A stretch of 64,000 nt of DNA from Allomuricauda sp. M10 (GCF_020782875.1 NZ_JAJGBN010000001.1:62001-126000), one strand, 5' to 3'. Counted from the stretch's first letter, positions 47,637 through 55,903 are shown. Numbers and translations are program-made. The notes: generated from the sequence alone by a model not told the origin.

Positions 47637-49175
47637 ATGAACAATTTCCTTTTTGTTTCCGCAGAAAATGATGCCCTTGCCAGTTGCAAAGCCGGTGGTA
47701 TGGGTGATGTGGTTCGTGATGTGCCCAGACAGATTTCTGAGCGAGGGGATAAGGTACATGTTATTGTACCTGCGTACTCGAGATTGCATCATGGGGGACT
47801 GCCGAAGGCCACGTTGAATTTTTCATTGAGGGGATTGAATTATACCGCGGAATTGTTCGAGGTAAAACCCAAAAAAGAATTCCCGAACATCTTCCATTAT
47901 GTTTTGCACCATCCTGAGATAGAAGCTGGGGATATCGCCCATATTTATCACAACGACCCTGAAGAACCATTCTACACCGATGCCATCAAATACTTTATTT
48001 TTTGCACCGGGGTTGCGGAAGCTATCAAAAAGGGAGCTTTTGGAGATTTGGATGTGGTTCACCTGCACGATTGGCACACGAGTTTGTTGTTGTTTTTAAG
48101 ACAATACCATCCTGATTATACCAATTTAAAGGATATAAGATTTGTATATAGCATCCACAATTTGGCCATTCAGGGTATCCGTCCCTTTGATGGCAACTAT
48201 TCTTCCGTAAAGAACTGGTTCCCCAATGTGCCGTTGGATTATCAGCGGTTGATGGATTACAGGTACCAGGATTGTATCAACCTAATGGCCGTGGGTATAC
48301 GATTTGCAGATGCCGTGCATACGGTTTCTCCTTCCTACAAGGACGATGTATTGTTACCGAGTTCACCGCCGGAATTCATTGGTGGCGAAGGATTGGAAAA
48401 AGATCTGCAACAAGCCGATTCGGAAGGAAGGCTTTTTGGAATTTTGAACGGGTGCAACTATAAGAACATCAACAAGGAGGAAAAAGGAAATATCTACCGG
48501 AATACTGTTAAGGCATTATTCGGATGGCTTCAACAGGAAGACAAAAAATATAAGGCCGACTTTTTGGCCCACACCGGAGAAAAGATCATGGATTATGTGG
48601 TGGATAGGCCCAAGTTCATAGCCTCCAGTGTGGCCCGGCTAACGGAACAGAAATTCTATTTCATCATGCGTTCGCCCGATGCTTTTGTGGAAATTCTTAA
48701 AAAGTTGGAAAAGGTGGACGGTATTTTTATGCTGTTAGGTACCGGTGCCCCGGAATACGAGAGTATGTTCCGAAAGCTAAGTTATGAGCACAAAAACTTC
48801 ATCTTTACAAACGGTCAATCCGAAAAACTCATCGACTCCATGTATTTGGAATCCGATCTGTATTTCATGCCGAGTCTTTTTGAACCCTGTGGCATAAGCC
48901 AGATGTTGGCCATGCGCAACGGAAATCCGTGTTTGGTTCACCATACCGGGGGGTTAAAGGATACAGTGGAACATATGAAGACTGGCTTTAGCTTTGATGG
49001 CAACACCTATGACGAAAAAATTGAGGACATGCTCAAAGTGTTCGATCAAGCACTGGATGTATTTGCCAATGACAAGCCCACTTGGAAAAAAATACAGGCT
49101 GCAGCCAAGAAAATGCGCTTCACTTGGCAGAAGTCAGTGGACGAATATTATACGCTTTTGTATAAATTGGACTAG
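47637..49175 (+). CDS. glgA: glycogen/starch synthase (GT5)
   Basis: 512-residue glycosyltransferase of the GT5/GT-B type, adding glucosyl units from an NDP-glucose to alpha-glucan. The donor-binding KAGGMGDV motif is at residues 18-25, HLHDWHTSLL lies mid N-domain, and the C-terminal catalytic EX7E-like region is FEPCGISQMLAMRNG. No glgB, glgC or glgP neighbours are present, so pathway membership rests on family. The insert between the domains is longer than in E. coli GlgA. Confidence 0.82.
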   Translation: MNNFLFVSAENDALASCKAGGMGDVVRDVPRQISERGDKVHVIVPAYSRLHHGGLPKATLNFSLRGLNYTAELFEVKPKKEFPNIFHYVLHHPEIEAGDIAHIYHNDPEEPFYTDAIKYFIFCTGVAEAIKKGAFGDLDVVHLHDWHTSLLLFLRQYHPDYTNLKDIRFVYSIHNLAIQGIRPFDGNYSSVKNWFPNVPLDYQRLMDYRYQDCINLMAVGIRFADAVHTVSPSYKDDVLLPSSPPEFIGGEGLEKDLQQADSEGRLFGILNGCNYKNINKEEKGNIYRNTVKALFGWLQQEDKKYKADFLAHTGEKIMDYVVDRPKFIASSVARLTEQKFYFIMRSPDAFVEILKKLEKVDGIFMLLGTGAPEYESMFRKLSYEHKNFIFTNGQSEKLIDSMYLESDLYFMPSLFEPCGISQMLAMRNGNPCLVHHTGGLKDTVEHMKTGFSFDGNTYDEKIEDMLKVFDQALDVFANDKPTWKKIQAAAKKMRFTWQKSVDEYYTLLYKLD

Positions 49176-49296
49176 CTGGGTTTTAACCTTTAAATTTTAT
49201 TGTTAACAACAGCACAAATAGGTGTTGGAAATTGTTAATGGTCGCGCTTTTTCGTAATTTCCGCATTCCATTTTTACTAATCTATTAAAATATAAA

Positions 49297-50580
49297 ATGT
49301 CGGATACAGCTATACTCGAATATGAGGGAAAACGGTATGAATTCCCTGTAATTAAAGGTACGGAAGATGAATTGGCTATAGATATCAACACCCTTAGGGC
49401 CACAACAGGAATGGTGACCATAGACCCGGGATATAAAAACACCGGATCTTGCGAAAGTGCCATTACCTTTTTGGATGGTGAAAAAGGAATTTTGAGGTAT
49501 CGTGGATATTCAATTGAAGAGCTAGCTGAAAAAGCCGATTTTTTGGAGGTTGCCTATCTTTTGATTTTTGGCGAGCTACCAAACAAGGAGCAACTTGCCA
49601 AATTTCACCGTGATATCAAAGAAGAATCCCAAGTAGATGAGGAAATGAAGAAGATTTTGGATGGTTTTCCAAAAGCAGCTCATCCGATGGGTGTTCTATC
49701 TTCACTTACCAGTGCTTTGGTTGCTTTCAACCCAAGTTCTGTGGATGTTTCCTCCGAGAAGGCCATGTACAATTCCATTGTACGCATTTTGGCCAAGTTC
49801 CCGGTTTTGGTTGCGTGGACCATGCGCAAAAAGAAAGGCCTTCCCTTGGATTATGGGGATGATTCTTTGGGTTATGTGGAGAACATCCATAAGATGATGT
49901 TTAAAAGACCCAACCAAGAATACAAAAAAGATCCAATTGCCATTGATGCTTTGGACAAATTGTTGATTCTTCATGCCGATCACGAACAAAACTGTTCTAC
50001 GTCCACCGTTAGAATCGTAGGCTCTTCCCATGCAGGCCTATTTGCCTCATTATCAGCAGGTATTTCTGCATTGTGGGGACCATTGCACGGTGGTGCCAAC
50101 CAAGCTGTATTGGAAATGTTGGAAGCTATTGAAGCGGACGGAGGGGATACCAAAAAATATATGGCCAAGGCCAAGGATAAAGATGATCCATTCCGATTGA
50201 TGGGCTTTGGTCACCGCGTGTACAAAAACTTTGACCCGCGTGCCAAGATTATTAAAAAAGCTGCGGATGACGTGTTGGGCAACTTGGGTATCGATGATCC
50301 TATTTTGGATATTGCCAAAGGATTGGAAAAAGAAGCCTTGGAAGACCCATACTTCGTGGATAGAAAATTATATCCCAACGTGGACTTCTACTCTGGGATC
50401 ATCTATAGGGCGTTGGGCATTCCAACTGAAATGTTCACGGTAATGTTTGCCTTGGGCCGTTTACCCGGATGGATTGCTCAGTGGAGGGAAATGCGTTTGA
50501 GAAAGGAACCTATCGGAAGACCTCGTCAAATTTATATTGGGGAAAACCTAAGACCATTTGTTCCTTTGGAAAAAAGGTAA
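49297..50580 (+). CDS. gltA: citrate synthase
   Basis: TCA-cycle entry enzyme, 427 residues, matching the longer type II (hexameric, NADH-regulated) form. The catalytic histidine and acetyl-CoA site are in HADHEQNCSTSTVR; the second histidine in MGFGHRVYKNFDPRA; the arginine near the end in EPIGRPRQIY. Separate unit closed by a symmetric terminator. Confidence 0.98.
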   Translation: MSDTAILEYEGKRYEFPVIKGTEDELAIDINTLRATTGMVTIDPGYKNTGSCESAITFLDGEKGILRYRGYSIEELAEKADFLEVAYLLIFGELPNKEQLAKFHRDIKEESQVDEEMKKILDGFPKAAHPMGVLSSLTSALVAFNPSSVDVSSEKAMYNSIVRILAKFPVLVAWTMRKKKGLPLDYGDDSLGYVENIHKMMFKRPNQEYKKDPIAIDALDKLLILHADHEQNCSTSTVRIVGSSHAGLFASLSAGISALWGPLHGGANQAVLEMLEAIEADGGDTKKYMAKAKDKDDPFRLMGFGHRVYKNFDPRAKIIKKAADDVLGNLGIDDPILDIAKGLEKEALEDPYFVDRKLYPNVDFYSGIIYRALGIPTEMFTVMFALGRLPGWIAQWREMRLRKEPIGRPRQIYIGENLRPFVPLEKR

Positions 50581-50597
50581 GATTTGGGAGATGAAAT

Positions 50598-50628
50598 AAA
50601 AAAAGGGCGGATACACCGCCCTTTTTTT
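50598..50628. terminator. bidirectional terminator between gltA and a convergent gene
   Basis: GGGCGG and CCGCCC arms extended by seven A facing seven T (50598-50610 with 50616-50628), loop ATACA. Runs of T occur on both strands, fitting termination of gltA and of the gene stopping at 50631. Confidence 0.92.
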
Positions 50629-50630
50629 TG

Positions 50631-51089
50631 TCATAACTGTCCGGCCGAACCAAGGTTCAGTGATCGGTCACTATCATGGCACATTCGCATAATTTCACAA
50701 TGGTAATATTTTCTGATTTCAGAGAGGTTCTCATTGCCTAACATGCTTTTGGATCTCTCGAATTCCTGATGGATAAAATTATGGGCATCAATGGAATTAA
50801 GGCTCCTTACGGTAGAATCCAAGGAATTATGATATCTTTTGAGGGAAGCATCGACCTTTAAGGTACTCCAATCCCAGCTATTGTTGGGATGATTCGCAAT
50901 GGATTTGAAATCCTGTGGAAAATCATCATGGGAAATGCAGTCCTGGTATTTTGCGGAATAATTTGTTGAGATTGTTTTGTTGATGCTTTTTGAGTCATCA
51001 ACCTTGCCAATGGCACGAAAAGCATTCATGCTTCCCAAAACGGCGAAAGCACTTGCAAGCAGCATGGATGAAAATAACAACTTTTTCAT
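50631..51089 (-). CDS. hypothetical exported protein
   Basis: 152 residues with a signal peptide (MKKLLFSSMLLASAFAVLGS). The mature chain is helical in character, rich in S, N, H and D, with cysteines at about 50, 130 and 137. No family recognised. The gene ends 3 bases into the shared terminator region and stands alone. Confidence 0.65.
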   Translation of the reverse strand: MKKLLFSSMLLASAFAVLGSMNAFRAIGKVDDSKSINKTISTNYSAKYQDCISHDDFPQDFKSIANHPNNSWDWSTLKVDASLKRYHNSLDSTVRSLNSIDAHNFIHQEFERSKSMLGNENLSEIRKYYHCEIMRMCHDSDRSLNLGSAGQL

Positions 51090-51265
51090 ATGTAGGAAAA
51101 ATCTTAATACAAATGTAATTAATATTTTTTTTCTTTCATCGATTTATGTGCTTAAAATGTTCGAAATACACAATTTTTAAACATTTGATAAACAAAGGGT
51201 TGTAAAATTTTGTTTTTTGATAATCCTAAATAGGAAGGACCAAATCCACCTGTGTGTAGTCCTTT

Positions 51266-51303
51266 TTTGTAAGTGGAAAATACGGACTAAAACACTAGAT
51301 TTG
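51266..51303 (+). promoter_or_regulatory. promoter of the arginine-deiminase-like gene
   Basis: TAGATTTG (51296-51303) is an exact TAnnTTTG match. A TTTG lies at 51266-51269, 26 bases upstream, longer than the usual 17-23. Leaves a leader of about 65 bases. Confidence 0.55.
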
Positions 51304-51314
51304 CCATAGAATTT

Positions 51315-51341
51315 ATGCGGGAAAACCCCAATGTGTTTTAA
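51315..51341 (+). CDS. possible 8-codon leader peptide
   Basis: ATG to TAA gives MRENPNVF inside the leader of the following gene, 33 bases before its start. Chance occurrence is quite possible; it is listed because of its place between a good promoter and an arginine-family gene. Confidence 0.2.
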   Translation: MRENPNVF

Positions 51342-51373
51342 AAAAGTGCAATGGGACATAAAATTCGCAGACT

Positions 51374-52288
51374 ATGATAAGATTGAATATCGTTGATGAG
51401 ACCAGTCCGTTGAGATCGGTTATTTTGGGCACTGCACAAAGTAGTGGTCCTATCCCATCTTTAGAGGAAGCCTATGATCCAAAATCCATGGAGCATATAT
51501 TGGCAGGTACCTATCCCAAAGAGGAAGATATGATCAAGGAAATGGATGCTTTTGCCCAGGTTTTCCACAAATATGGTGTTCAAGTTTTCAGACCAGAGGT
51601 ATTAACGGATTGCAACCAGATTTTCGCTCGCGATATTGCATTTGTTATTGAGGATAAATTGTTTCATTCCAATATCTTACCGGATAGGGAAAGAGAATTT
51701 GAAGCCATTCATGAGGTATTGGAAATGATCGACCCCAATAATGTTATCAGGCCACCACAAGAAGTACATATAGAAGGTGGGGACGTGATGCCATGGAACG
51801 ACCATATCTTCATAGGGACATATACCGCTCCGGACTACAAGAATTACATTACAGCACGCACCAATAGGGAAGCTGTGGAGTTTATCCGTGATATGTTTCC
51901 CCATAAAACCGTAAAATCATTTGAGCTAAGAAAATCCAATACCAATCCTAGAGAGAATGCCCTTCATTTGGATTGTTGTTTTCAACCTGTAGGAAAGGAT
52001 AAGGCCATTTTGTACAAAAACGGATTTTTGGTAGCGGAGGAGTACGAATATTTGGTGGATTATTTCGGTCCGGATAATATCTTTGAAATCGATAAGGAAG
52101 AAATGTACCAAATGTTCAGCAATGTATTTTCCATTTCTCCCGAAGTGGTGGTTTCCGAAAGGAATTTTACCCGTTTGAACCATTGGTTGCGCGATCAGGG
52201 TTTTACCGTTGAGGAAATTCCCTATGCCGAGATAGCTAAACAAGAAGGTCTGTTGCGTTGTAGCACCATGCCCTTGATCAGAGAATAA
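51374..52288 (+). CDS. arginine-deiminase / dimethylarginine-hydrolase family protein
   Basis: 304-residue amidinohydrolase-fold (GME superfamily) enzyme. Substrate-binding acidic motif EGGDVMPWNDH, central histidine in ALHLDCCF and the nucleophilic cysteine in GLLRCSTMPL near the C-terminus are present. Expected to hydrolyse the guanidino group of arginine or a methylated arginine to citrulline. The adjacent ctlX gene, which acts on citrulline, supports an arginine to citrulline to ornithine route. The choice between arginine and dimethylarginine cannot be made by eye. Confidence 0.82.
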   Translation: MIRLNIVDETSPLRSVILGTAQSSGPIPSLEEAYDPKSMEHILAGTYPKEEDMIKEMDAFAQVFHKYGVQVFRPEVLTDCNQIFARDIAFVIEDKLFHSNILPDREREFEAIHEVLEMIDPNNVIRPPQEVHIEGGDVMPWNDHIFIGTYTAPDYKNYITARTNREAVEFIRDMFPHKTVKSFELRKSNTNPRENALHLDCCFQPVGKDKAILYKNGFLVAEEYEYLVDYFGPDNIFEIDKEEMYQMFSNVFSISPEVVVSERNFTRLNHWLRDQGFTVEEIPYAEIAKQEGLLRCSTMPLIRE

Positions 52289-52336
52289 ATGAATACTACT
52301 TCCTGCTGCCACAGGTAAGCCAAATACATACAACAG

Positions 52337-53281
52337 TTGAGAGCACAGATTACCAACACCATTCTTATGGTTCGTCCCGTGAATTTTCGGATGAACGAAC
52401 AAACGGCGGTCAATAATTATTTTCAGGAAGACCCGCATTTAAAAAATACCGTAATCAACCAACGGGCGCAGGAAGAGTTCGACCAGTTTGTAAAAGTACT
52501 GCGGGAGCATGGCGTTAATGTCATTGTGGTAGAGGATACTTTGGAGCGAGACACCCCGGATTCCATTTTTCCGAACAATTGGGTTTCCTTTCATGAAAGC
52601 GGAACCGTTTGTATTTACCCCATGTTTGCCTTAAACCGCAGAAAGGAACGTCGCGAGGACATACTAGATCTTTTGGAGGAAGAAGGATTTGTGATCAATG
52701 AGGTTATGGATTATACGGTTGCTGAAGAGGATGATATCTTTTTGGAGGGAACAGGGAGCATTCTCATGGACAGGGTCAACCAAAAGGCCTATTGTGCCCT
52801 TTCGGAACGGGCCCATGAGGAACTGTTTATTGAGTTCTGTGAGGATTTTGATTGTTTTCCGGTCATTTTCCATGCCAACCAGTCTGTTGATGGCAAACGC
52901 CTTCCCATTTATCACACCAATGTGATGATGGCCTTGGCAGAGACTTTTGCGGTGATTTGTTTGGATTCCATTGACGACAAAAAGGAACGCAAGAACGTGG
53001 TGGACCACCTTAAAATGGATGGAAGGGAGATCATTTCCATTACGGAGGAACAAATGAACCATTTTGCGGGTAACATGTTACAAGTTATCGGCGCGAATGA
53101 CCAACGTTATATGGTCATGAGTACCCAAGCATACAAAAGCCTTAGCGATGCACAGATCAAGGCCATTGAAAAACACGGTCCCATCATCCACAGTTCTTTG
53201 GATACCATAGAGCTTTGCGGTGGTGGTAGTGCCCGTTGCATGATGGCAGAAGTGTTTTTACCCAAAACCAATTTACAATAA
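52337..53281 (+). CDS. ctlX: citrulline hydrolase CtlX-type protein
   Basis: 314 residues, starting at TTG 52337 (reads RAQITNTILMVRPVNF after Met), since no ATG precedes the conserved N-terminus. GME-superfamily motifs: TPDSIFPNNWVSFH, LEGTGSILMDR, the histidine in YHTNVMMALA and the cysteine in GGGSARCMMAE. CtlX of Francisella turns citrulline into ornithine, CO2 and ammonia. The last codons and the stop lie inside a heptamer array. Confidence 0.85.
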   Translation: MRAQITNTILMVRPVNFRMNEQTAVNNYFQEDPHLKNTVINQRAQEEFDQFVKVLREHGVNVIVVEDTLERDTPDSIFPNNWVSFHESGTVCIYPMFALNRRKERREDILDLLEEEGFVINEVMDYTVAEEDDIFLEGTGSILMDRVNQKAYCALSERAHEELFIEFCEDFDCFPVIFHANQSVDGKRLPIYHTNVMMALAETFAVICLDSIDDKKERKNVVDHLKMDGREIISITEEQMNHFAGNMLQVIGANDQRYMVMSTQAYKSLSDAQIKAIEKHGPIIHSSLDTIELCGGGSARCMMAEVFLPKTNLQ

Positions 53282-53445
53282 TCAATTATCAGTGTTCAAT
53301 GGAGTGGATTCATTTGAGCAGTCATATAGGCCAAGTTCATAAATTCTGAAGACATTCAAGTCATATTAAACGACCCTATAATACTTTCTCATTGCTTATT
53401 GAAAATTGTTTATTGCTCATTGTTCATTGATAATTGAACATTGAA
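53269..53445. repeat. heptamer arrays in the ctlX-Pr6Pr gap
   Basis: Five units in strict phase (CAATTTA, CAATAAT and so on, form CAATNNN with one CAGTGTT) cover 53269-53303 and include the last ctlX codons and stop. After an 86-base spacer, eight units in strict phase (form NATTGNN, for example CATTGCT and TATTGAA) cover 53390-53445. The two sets are inverted copies of one another. Confidence 0.85.
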
Positions 53446-53461
53446 TTCATTATCTTCGATC

Positions 53462-54079
53462 ATGCGCAGAAATTTTGAAATATTGGGTTTTACCATGTCG
53501 TGTTTTGCCGTGGTCACCCAATTGATTTTGATGCTTCATAACCGTGAAGCGAGCCTAGGCGAGACTTTGTTGCGCTTTGTTGGTTATTTTACCATCCTCA
53601 CCAATACTTTGGTTGCTTTATACTTTGCCGTTCGGGTGTTTGGTCTTAAACGGCGTATGTGGGTTTTATTCCATAGAAGGGCGACGCCCATGGCACTTAC
53701 CGCGTTTATTTTGGTGGTTTGTTTGGTGTACCAAGTGGCTTTGCGGAAGATTTGGAACCCTACCGGTTTGCAAATGATCGTGGATGAACTTTTGCATACC
53801 ATCGTCCCCATTTTCATGTATGTATATTGGTTAATGTTCCAGGCTCGAAACCTTGTTACTTGGCAAGACCTTCGTGCTTGGTTAATGTATCCTGTTCTCT
53901 ATTTATTGTGGATATTGTTTAGGGGATATTATTCCGGTTTTTATCCATACCCGTTTTTAAACATGGACCAGTTGGGCACAGGAACTTTGGTATTGAATAT
54001 TTCCATGGTGTTAGCCTTGATGCTTTTGGTCATGGCAGCCCTTTATTTCCTCGGAAGACTCCTCCGACCGAAACAATGA
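53462..54079 (+). CDS. Pr6Pr-type integral membrane protein
   Basis: 205 residues with six hydrophobic helices, the arrangement of the Pr6Pr family (FAR-17a/AIG1-like) of unknown function. Conserved-looking features are FTILTNTLVALYFA, the DELLHTIVPIFMYVYW segment and YPVLYLLWILFRGYYSGFYPYPFL (in parts). The ATG at 53462 is preferred over a TTG seven codons earlier that lies in the heptamer array. A TATCTTCG octamer just before the ATG may be a -7 element, implying an almost leaderless message. Arrays flank it on both sides. Confidence 0.8.
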   Translation: MRRNFEILGFTMSCFAVVTQLILMLHNREASLGETLLRFVGYFTILTNTLVALYFAVRVFGLKRRMWVLFHRRATPMALTAFILVVCLVYQVALRKIWNPTGLQMIVDELLHTIVPIFMYVYWLMFQARNLVTWQDLRAWLMYPVLYLLWILFRGYYSGFYPYPFLNMDQLGTGTLVLNISMVLALMLLVMAALYFLGRLLRPKQ

Positions 54080-54134
54080 ACAGTTTACAATGGGCAGAAC
54101 AATGTACAATGAGCAATAAACAGAAAACAATTTC
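54074..54134. repeat. heptamer array after the Pr6Pr gene
   Basis: Units of form CAATNNN or CAGNNNN (CAATGAA, CAGTTTA, CAATGGG and others) run from 54074, taking in the stop codon, to 54134, with one 5-base unit. Orientation is opposite to the array at 53390-53445 before the gene. Confidence 0.8.
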
Positions 54135-54152
54135 AAATTGTTGTCTCTCTCT

Positions 54153-54178
54153 GTCATTTTGAGTGAAACGAAAAATCT
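54153..54178. repeat. dispersed repeat segment, copy 1
   Basis: Twenty-six bases starting GTCATTTTGAGTGAAACG and ending AAAATCT, found again exactly at 57908-57933 and with an insertion at 54415-54463. Lies directly after a heptamer array here and at 57.9 kb. Confidence 0.8.
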
Positions 54179-54188
54179 CTAGGGGTTT

Positions 54189-54320
54189 GACACGAATTGC
54201 ACCAATTTTCACGAATGTATTATTGCCATTTCGAACGTCCCGATAGTTATCGGGAGTGAGAAATCTAAACCCCTTTGGGATTTCTCAATCGCTGCGTTGC
54301 ACCTCATTTCGAAATGACAC
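54189..54320. repeat. 132-bp hairpin repeat, copy A
   Basis: Begins GACACGAATTGCACC and ends GAAATGACAC. Near-identical to 54477-54608 (same length, a handful of substitutions). It contains the palindrome CCCGATAGTTATCGGG and opposing ends GAGAAATCT / GATTTCTC and CATTTCGAA / TTCGAAATG, so the right two-thirds fold into a long hairpin. The type is familiar from flavobacterial intergenic regions. Confidence 0.85.
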
Positions 54321-54334
54321 TTTCCGCCATGCTG

Positions 54335-54352
54335 TCCCGATAGCTATCGGGA
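54335..54352. repeat. 18-bp perfect palindrome
   Basis: TCCCGATAGCTATCGGGA, enclosed by ATGCTG and CAGCAT in inverted order. Related to the palindrome inside the 132-bp repeats. Confidence 0.8.
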
Positions 54353-54382
54353 TTGTTTCAGCATCTTGTTGTTTTGGATGGG

Positions 54383-54403
54383 ATTCCGTGTCAGGCACGG
54401 AAT
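54383..54403. repeat. inverted repeat ATTCCGTG / CACGGAAT
   Basis: Eight-base arms with a 5-base loop; part of the repeat-rich gap. No gene attached to it. Confidence 0.7.
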
Positions 54404-54414
54404 GATGTTGCCTT

Positions 54415-54463
54415 GTCATTTTGAGTTATGTCCTGAGCGTAGTGAAGGAGCTACGAAAAATCT
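54415..54463. repeat. dispersed repeat segment, copy 2 with insertion
   Basis: Starts GTCATTTTGAG and ends CGAAAAATCT as in copy 1, but the middle carries TCCTGAGCGTAGTGAAGGA, a word often met in repeats of many bacteria. Stands 14 bases before the second 132-bp hairpin, just as copy 1 stands 10 bases before the first. Confidence 0.75.
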
Positions 54464-54476
54464 CTTTTAGGGGGTT

Positions 54477-54608
54477 GACACGAATTGCACCAATTTTCAC
54501 GAATACATTATTGTCATTTCGAACGTCCCGATAGTTATCGGGAGTGAGAAATCTAAACCTGTTTGGGATTTCTCAATCACTGCGTTGCACCTCATTTCGA
54601 AATGACAC
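54477..54608. repeat. 132-bp hairpin repeat, copy B
   Basis: Direct repeat of 54189-54320, 288 bases downstream. Same hairpin and palindrome. The interval 54609-54736 after it shows nothing further until the next gene. Confidence 0.85.
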
Positions 54609-54736
54609 AACTTACCTTTCCGATGCTGATGGGGTTATTACGGAAAAGCGTAAGTAATTTCCCTTGAAAAATGTATATTGAACTGATATTTAATATGTTA
54701 TTTGATTAGTTGCTGTTAACCTTAACAAGAGTTATT

Positions 54737-55432
54737 ATGATTTATAAAGTATTTGAACAAGATGCTAATACACTATTGGAAAAACCGGAGACAGGAATAG
54801 GTTATCAAATAATATCGGCATTTCAGTATGAAAGACATATAATGAGAAAGTTTGTCGTTTATAATACTAATCTGGCCGTTGAGTTGGATTCAGAATTTAT
54901 TTATCATAAAAATCAGGTTGTACAGAGGGGATACAACCTAATGCTCGGTAAATCTGATGTGATAATGCTCGAAACCAATTCCATCAAAGTTTTGAAAAAA
55001 ATTGACGTTGAAAATAAAATCGATTATACAAATAACTTAAATAATAAAGGCCGATATTCTGGAGGTAAGGGTGCAATTGATAACCCTGAAGAACGTTCCA
55101 ATGGTACAGAAAGTTTTGTTAGGATTTCTGCTTATGAAGATGACCGAAGAGTAGATATGGTAAATAAGAAATTAAAACCTGGTTCATTTGCTACAACCAA
55201 AGTAGATTATTTAAAGTGTGTAATGTTAAATGATAATCCAATAGATAGGTATGCCTTGCCAAATGATGAGGAGATTAAATGGGCATTTCATATAAATCCA
55301 AAACTAGGTGACATTTTACAAAGAGGAGTTGTTCAACCAGCTTTTGGACATATTGGTGGTGGTATTGAAGCATACTTTAAGAGTGGTACTTCAGATGGTA
55401 CTTTAATATCGAAGAGACCATATGGCAAATAG
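54737..55432 (+). CDS. possible TNT-like NAD-glycohydrolase-fold toxin
   Basis: 231 residues from ATG 54737 (MIYKVFEQDAN). The C-terminal third reads PGSFATTKVDY, then DRYALPNDEEIKWAF, PKLGDILQRG and VVQPAFGHIGGGIEAYF. This order (G-x-F-T, R-x-ALP, P-x-G, APxFGxxGGG-Q/E) resembles the TNT (PF14021) domain of mycobacterial CpnT and many polymorphic toxins. The N-terminal 90 residues share a motif with the downstream small protein. No signal peptide. Low G+C and a repeat-rich neighbourhood suggest acquired DNA. The TNT reading is by eye and uncertain. Confidence 0.5.
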   Translation: MIYKVFEQDANTLLEKPETGIGYQIISAFQYERHIMRKFVVYNTNLAVELDSEFIYHKNQVVQRGYNLMLGKSDVIMLETNSIKVLKKIDVENKIDYTNNLNNKGRYSGGKGAIDNPEERSNGTESFVRISAYEDDRRVDMVNKKLKPGSFATTKVDYLKCVMLNDNPIDRYALPNDEEIKWAFHINPKLGDILQRGVVQPAFGHIGGGIEAYFKSGTSDGTLISKRPYGK

Positions 55433-55643
55433 GAAAGTTTTAAAATTATCCGAAAAATATGCGACATATTTGGAAGAGCTTCCAGAGCAAGGAATGGGTT
55501 ATCAATTGGTAGATATTAAATTGAAGGATGGTAGAGTTTTGTTAAGCAGAGTAGTGTTGAATTGTATTTTTTTAAAACTCAAGGATGATGAGGATATAAA
55601 AAATGATGATATTATGGACCTTAAGATATGTGATGATTATTAA
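55422..55643 (+). CDS. small partner protein, possibly immunity
   Basis: 73 residues, overlapping the previous gene by 11 bases. The segment LPEQGMGYQLVDIKLKDG parallels the previous protein's KPETGIGYQIISAFQY near its N-terminus, so the two share a small domain. Acidic C-terminus. By the layout of toxin-immunity pairs it could be the antidote; equally both may be parts of one complex. Confidence 0.5.
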   Translation: MANRKVLKLSEKYATYLEELPEQGMGYQLVDIKLKDGRVLLSRVVLNCIFLKLKDDEDIKNDDIMDLKICDDY

Positions 55644-55703
55644 GTGAAATTGAAGTACCCAGTTATGTTTTGTAAAGAATTATGTCATTAATAGCTTTTA
55701 AAC

Positions 55704-55889
55704 TTATTTTCTTAACCCTTTCACCAACCCTCTAAGCGCAGCCACCACTTGTTGCACTTCTTTGCGGTCAAACGTATCTTCTTCTAAATAAAATAACATC
55801 TCTATACCATAATCCAGAACTTTTGCTAGTTCTTCAGGAGTGCCGTAGCTATCTTCAATCCAGTTTAATAAAACCTCATCATGTATCAT
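55704..55889 (-). CDS. small acidic protein beside an XRE regulator
   Basis: 61 residues starting MIHDEVLLNWIED and ending in a basic LRGLVKGLRK. Helical by composition. Family not recognised. Divergent from the regulator gene, with its start 15 bases from a perfect palindrome, so it is probably controlled by that regulator. Confidence 0.55.
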   Translation of the reverse strand: MIHDEVLLNWIEDSYGTPEELAKVLDYGIEMLFYLEEDTFDRKEVQQVVAALRGLVKGLRK

Positions 55890-55903
55890 ATCAATCCAAA
55901 ACT

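Noticed and set aside
54189..54608. CRISPR array
   Set aside because: Two copies of a long hairpin at 288-base spacing do not make short regular repeats with spacers, and no cas gene is present.
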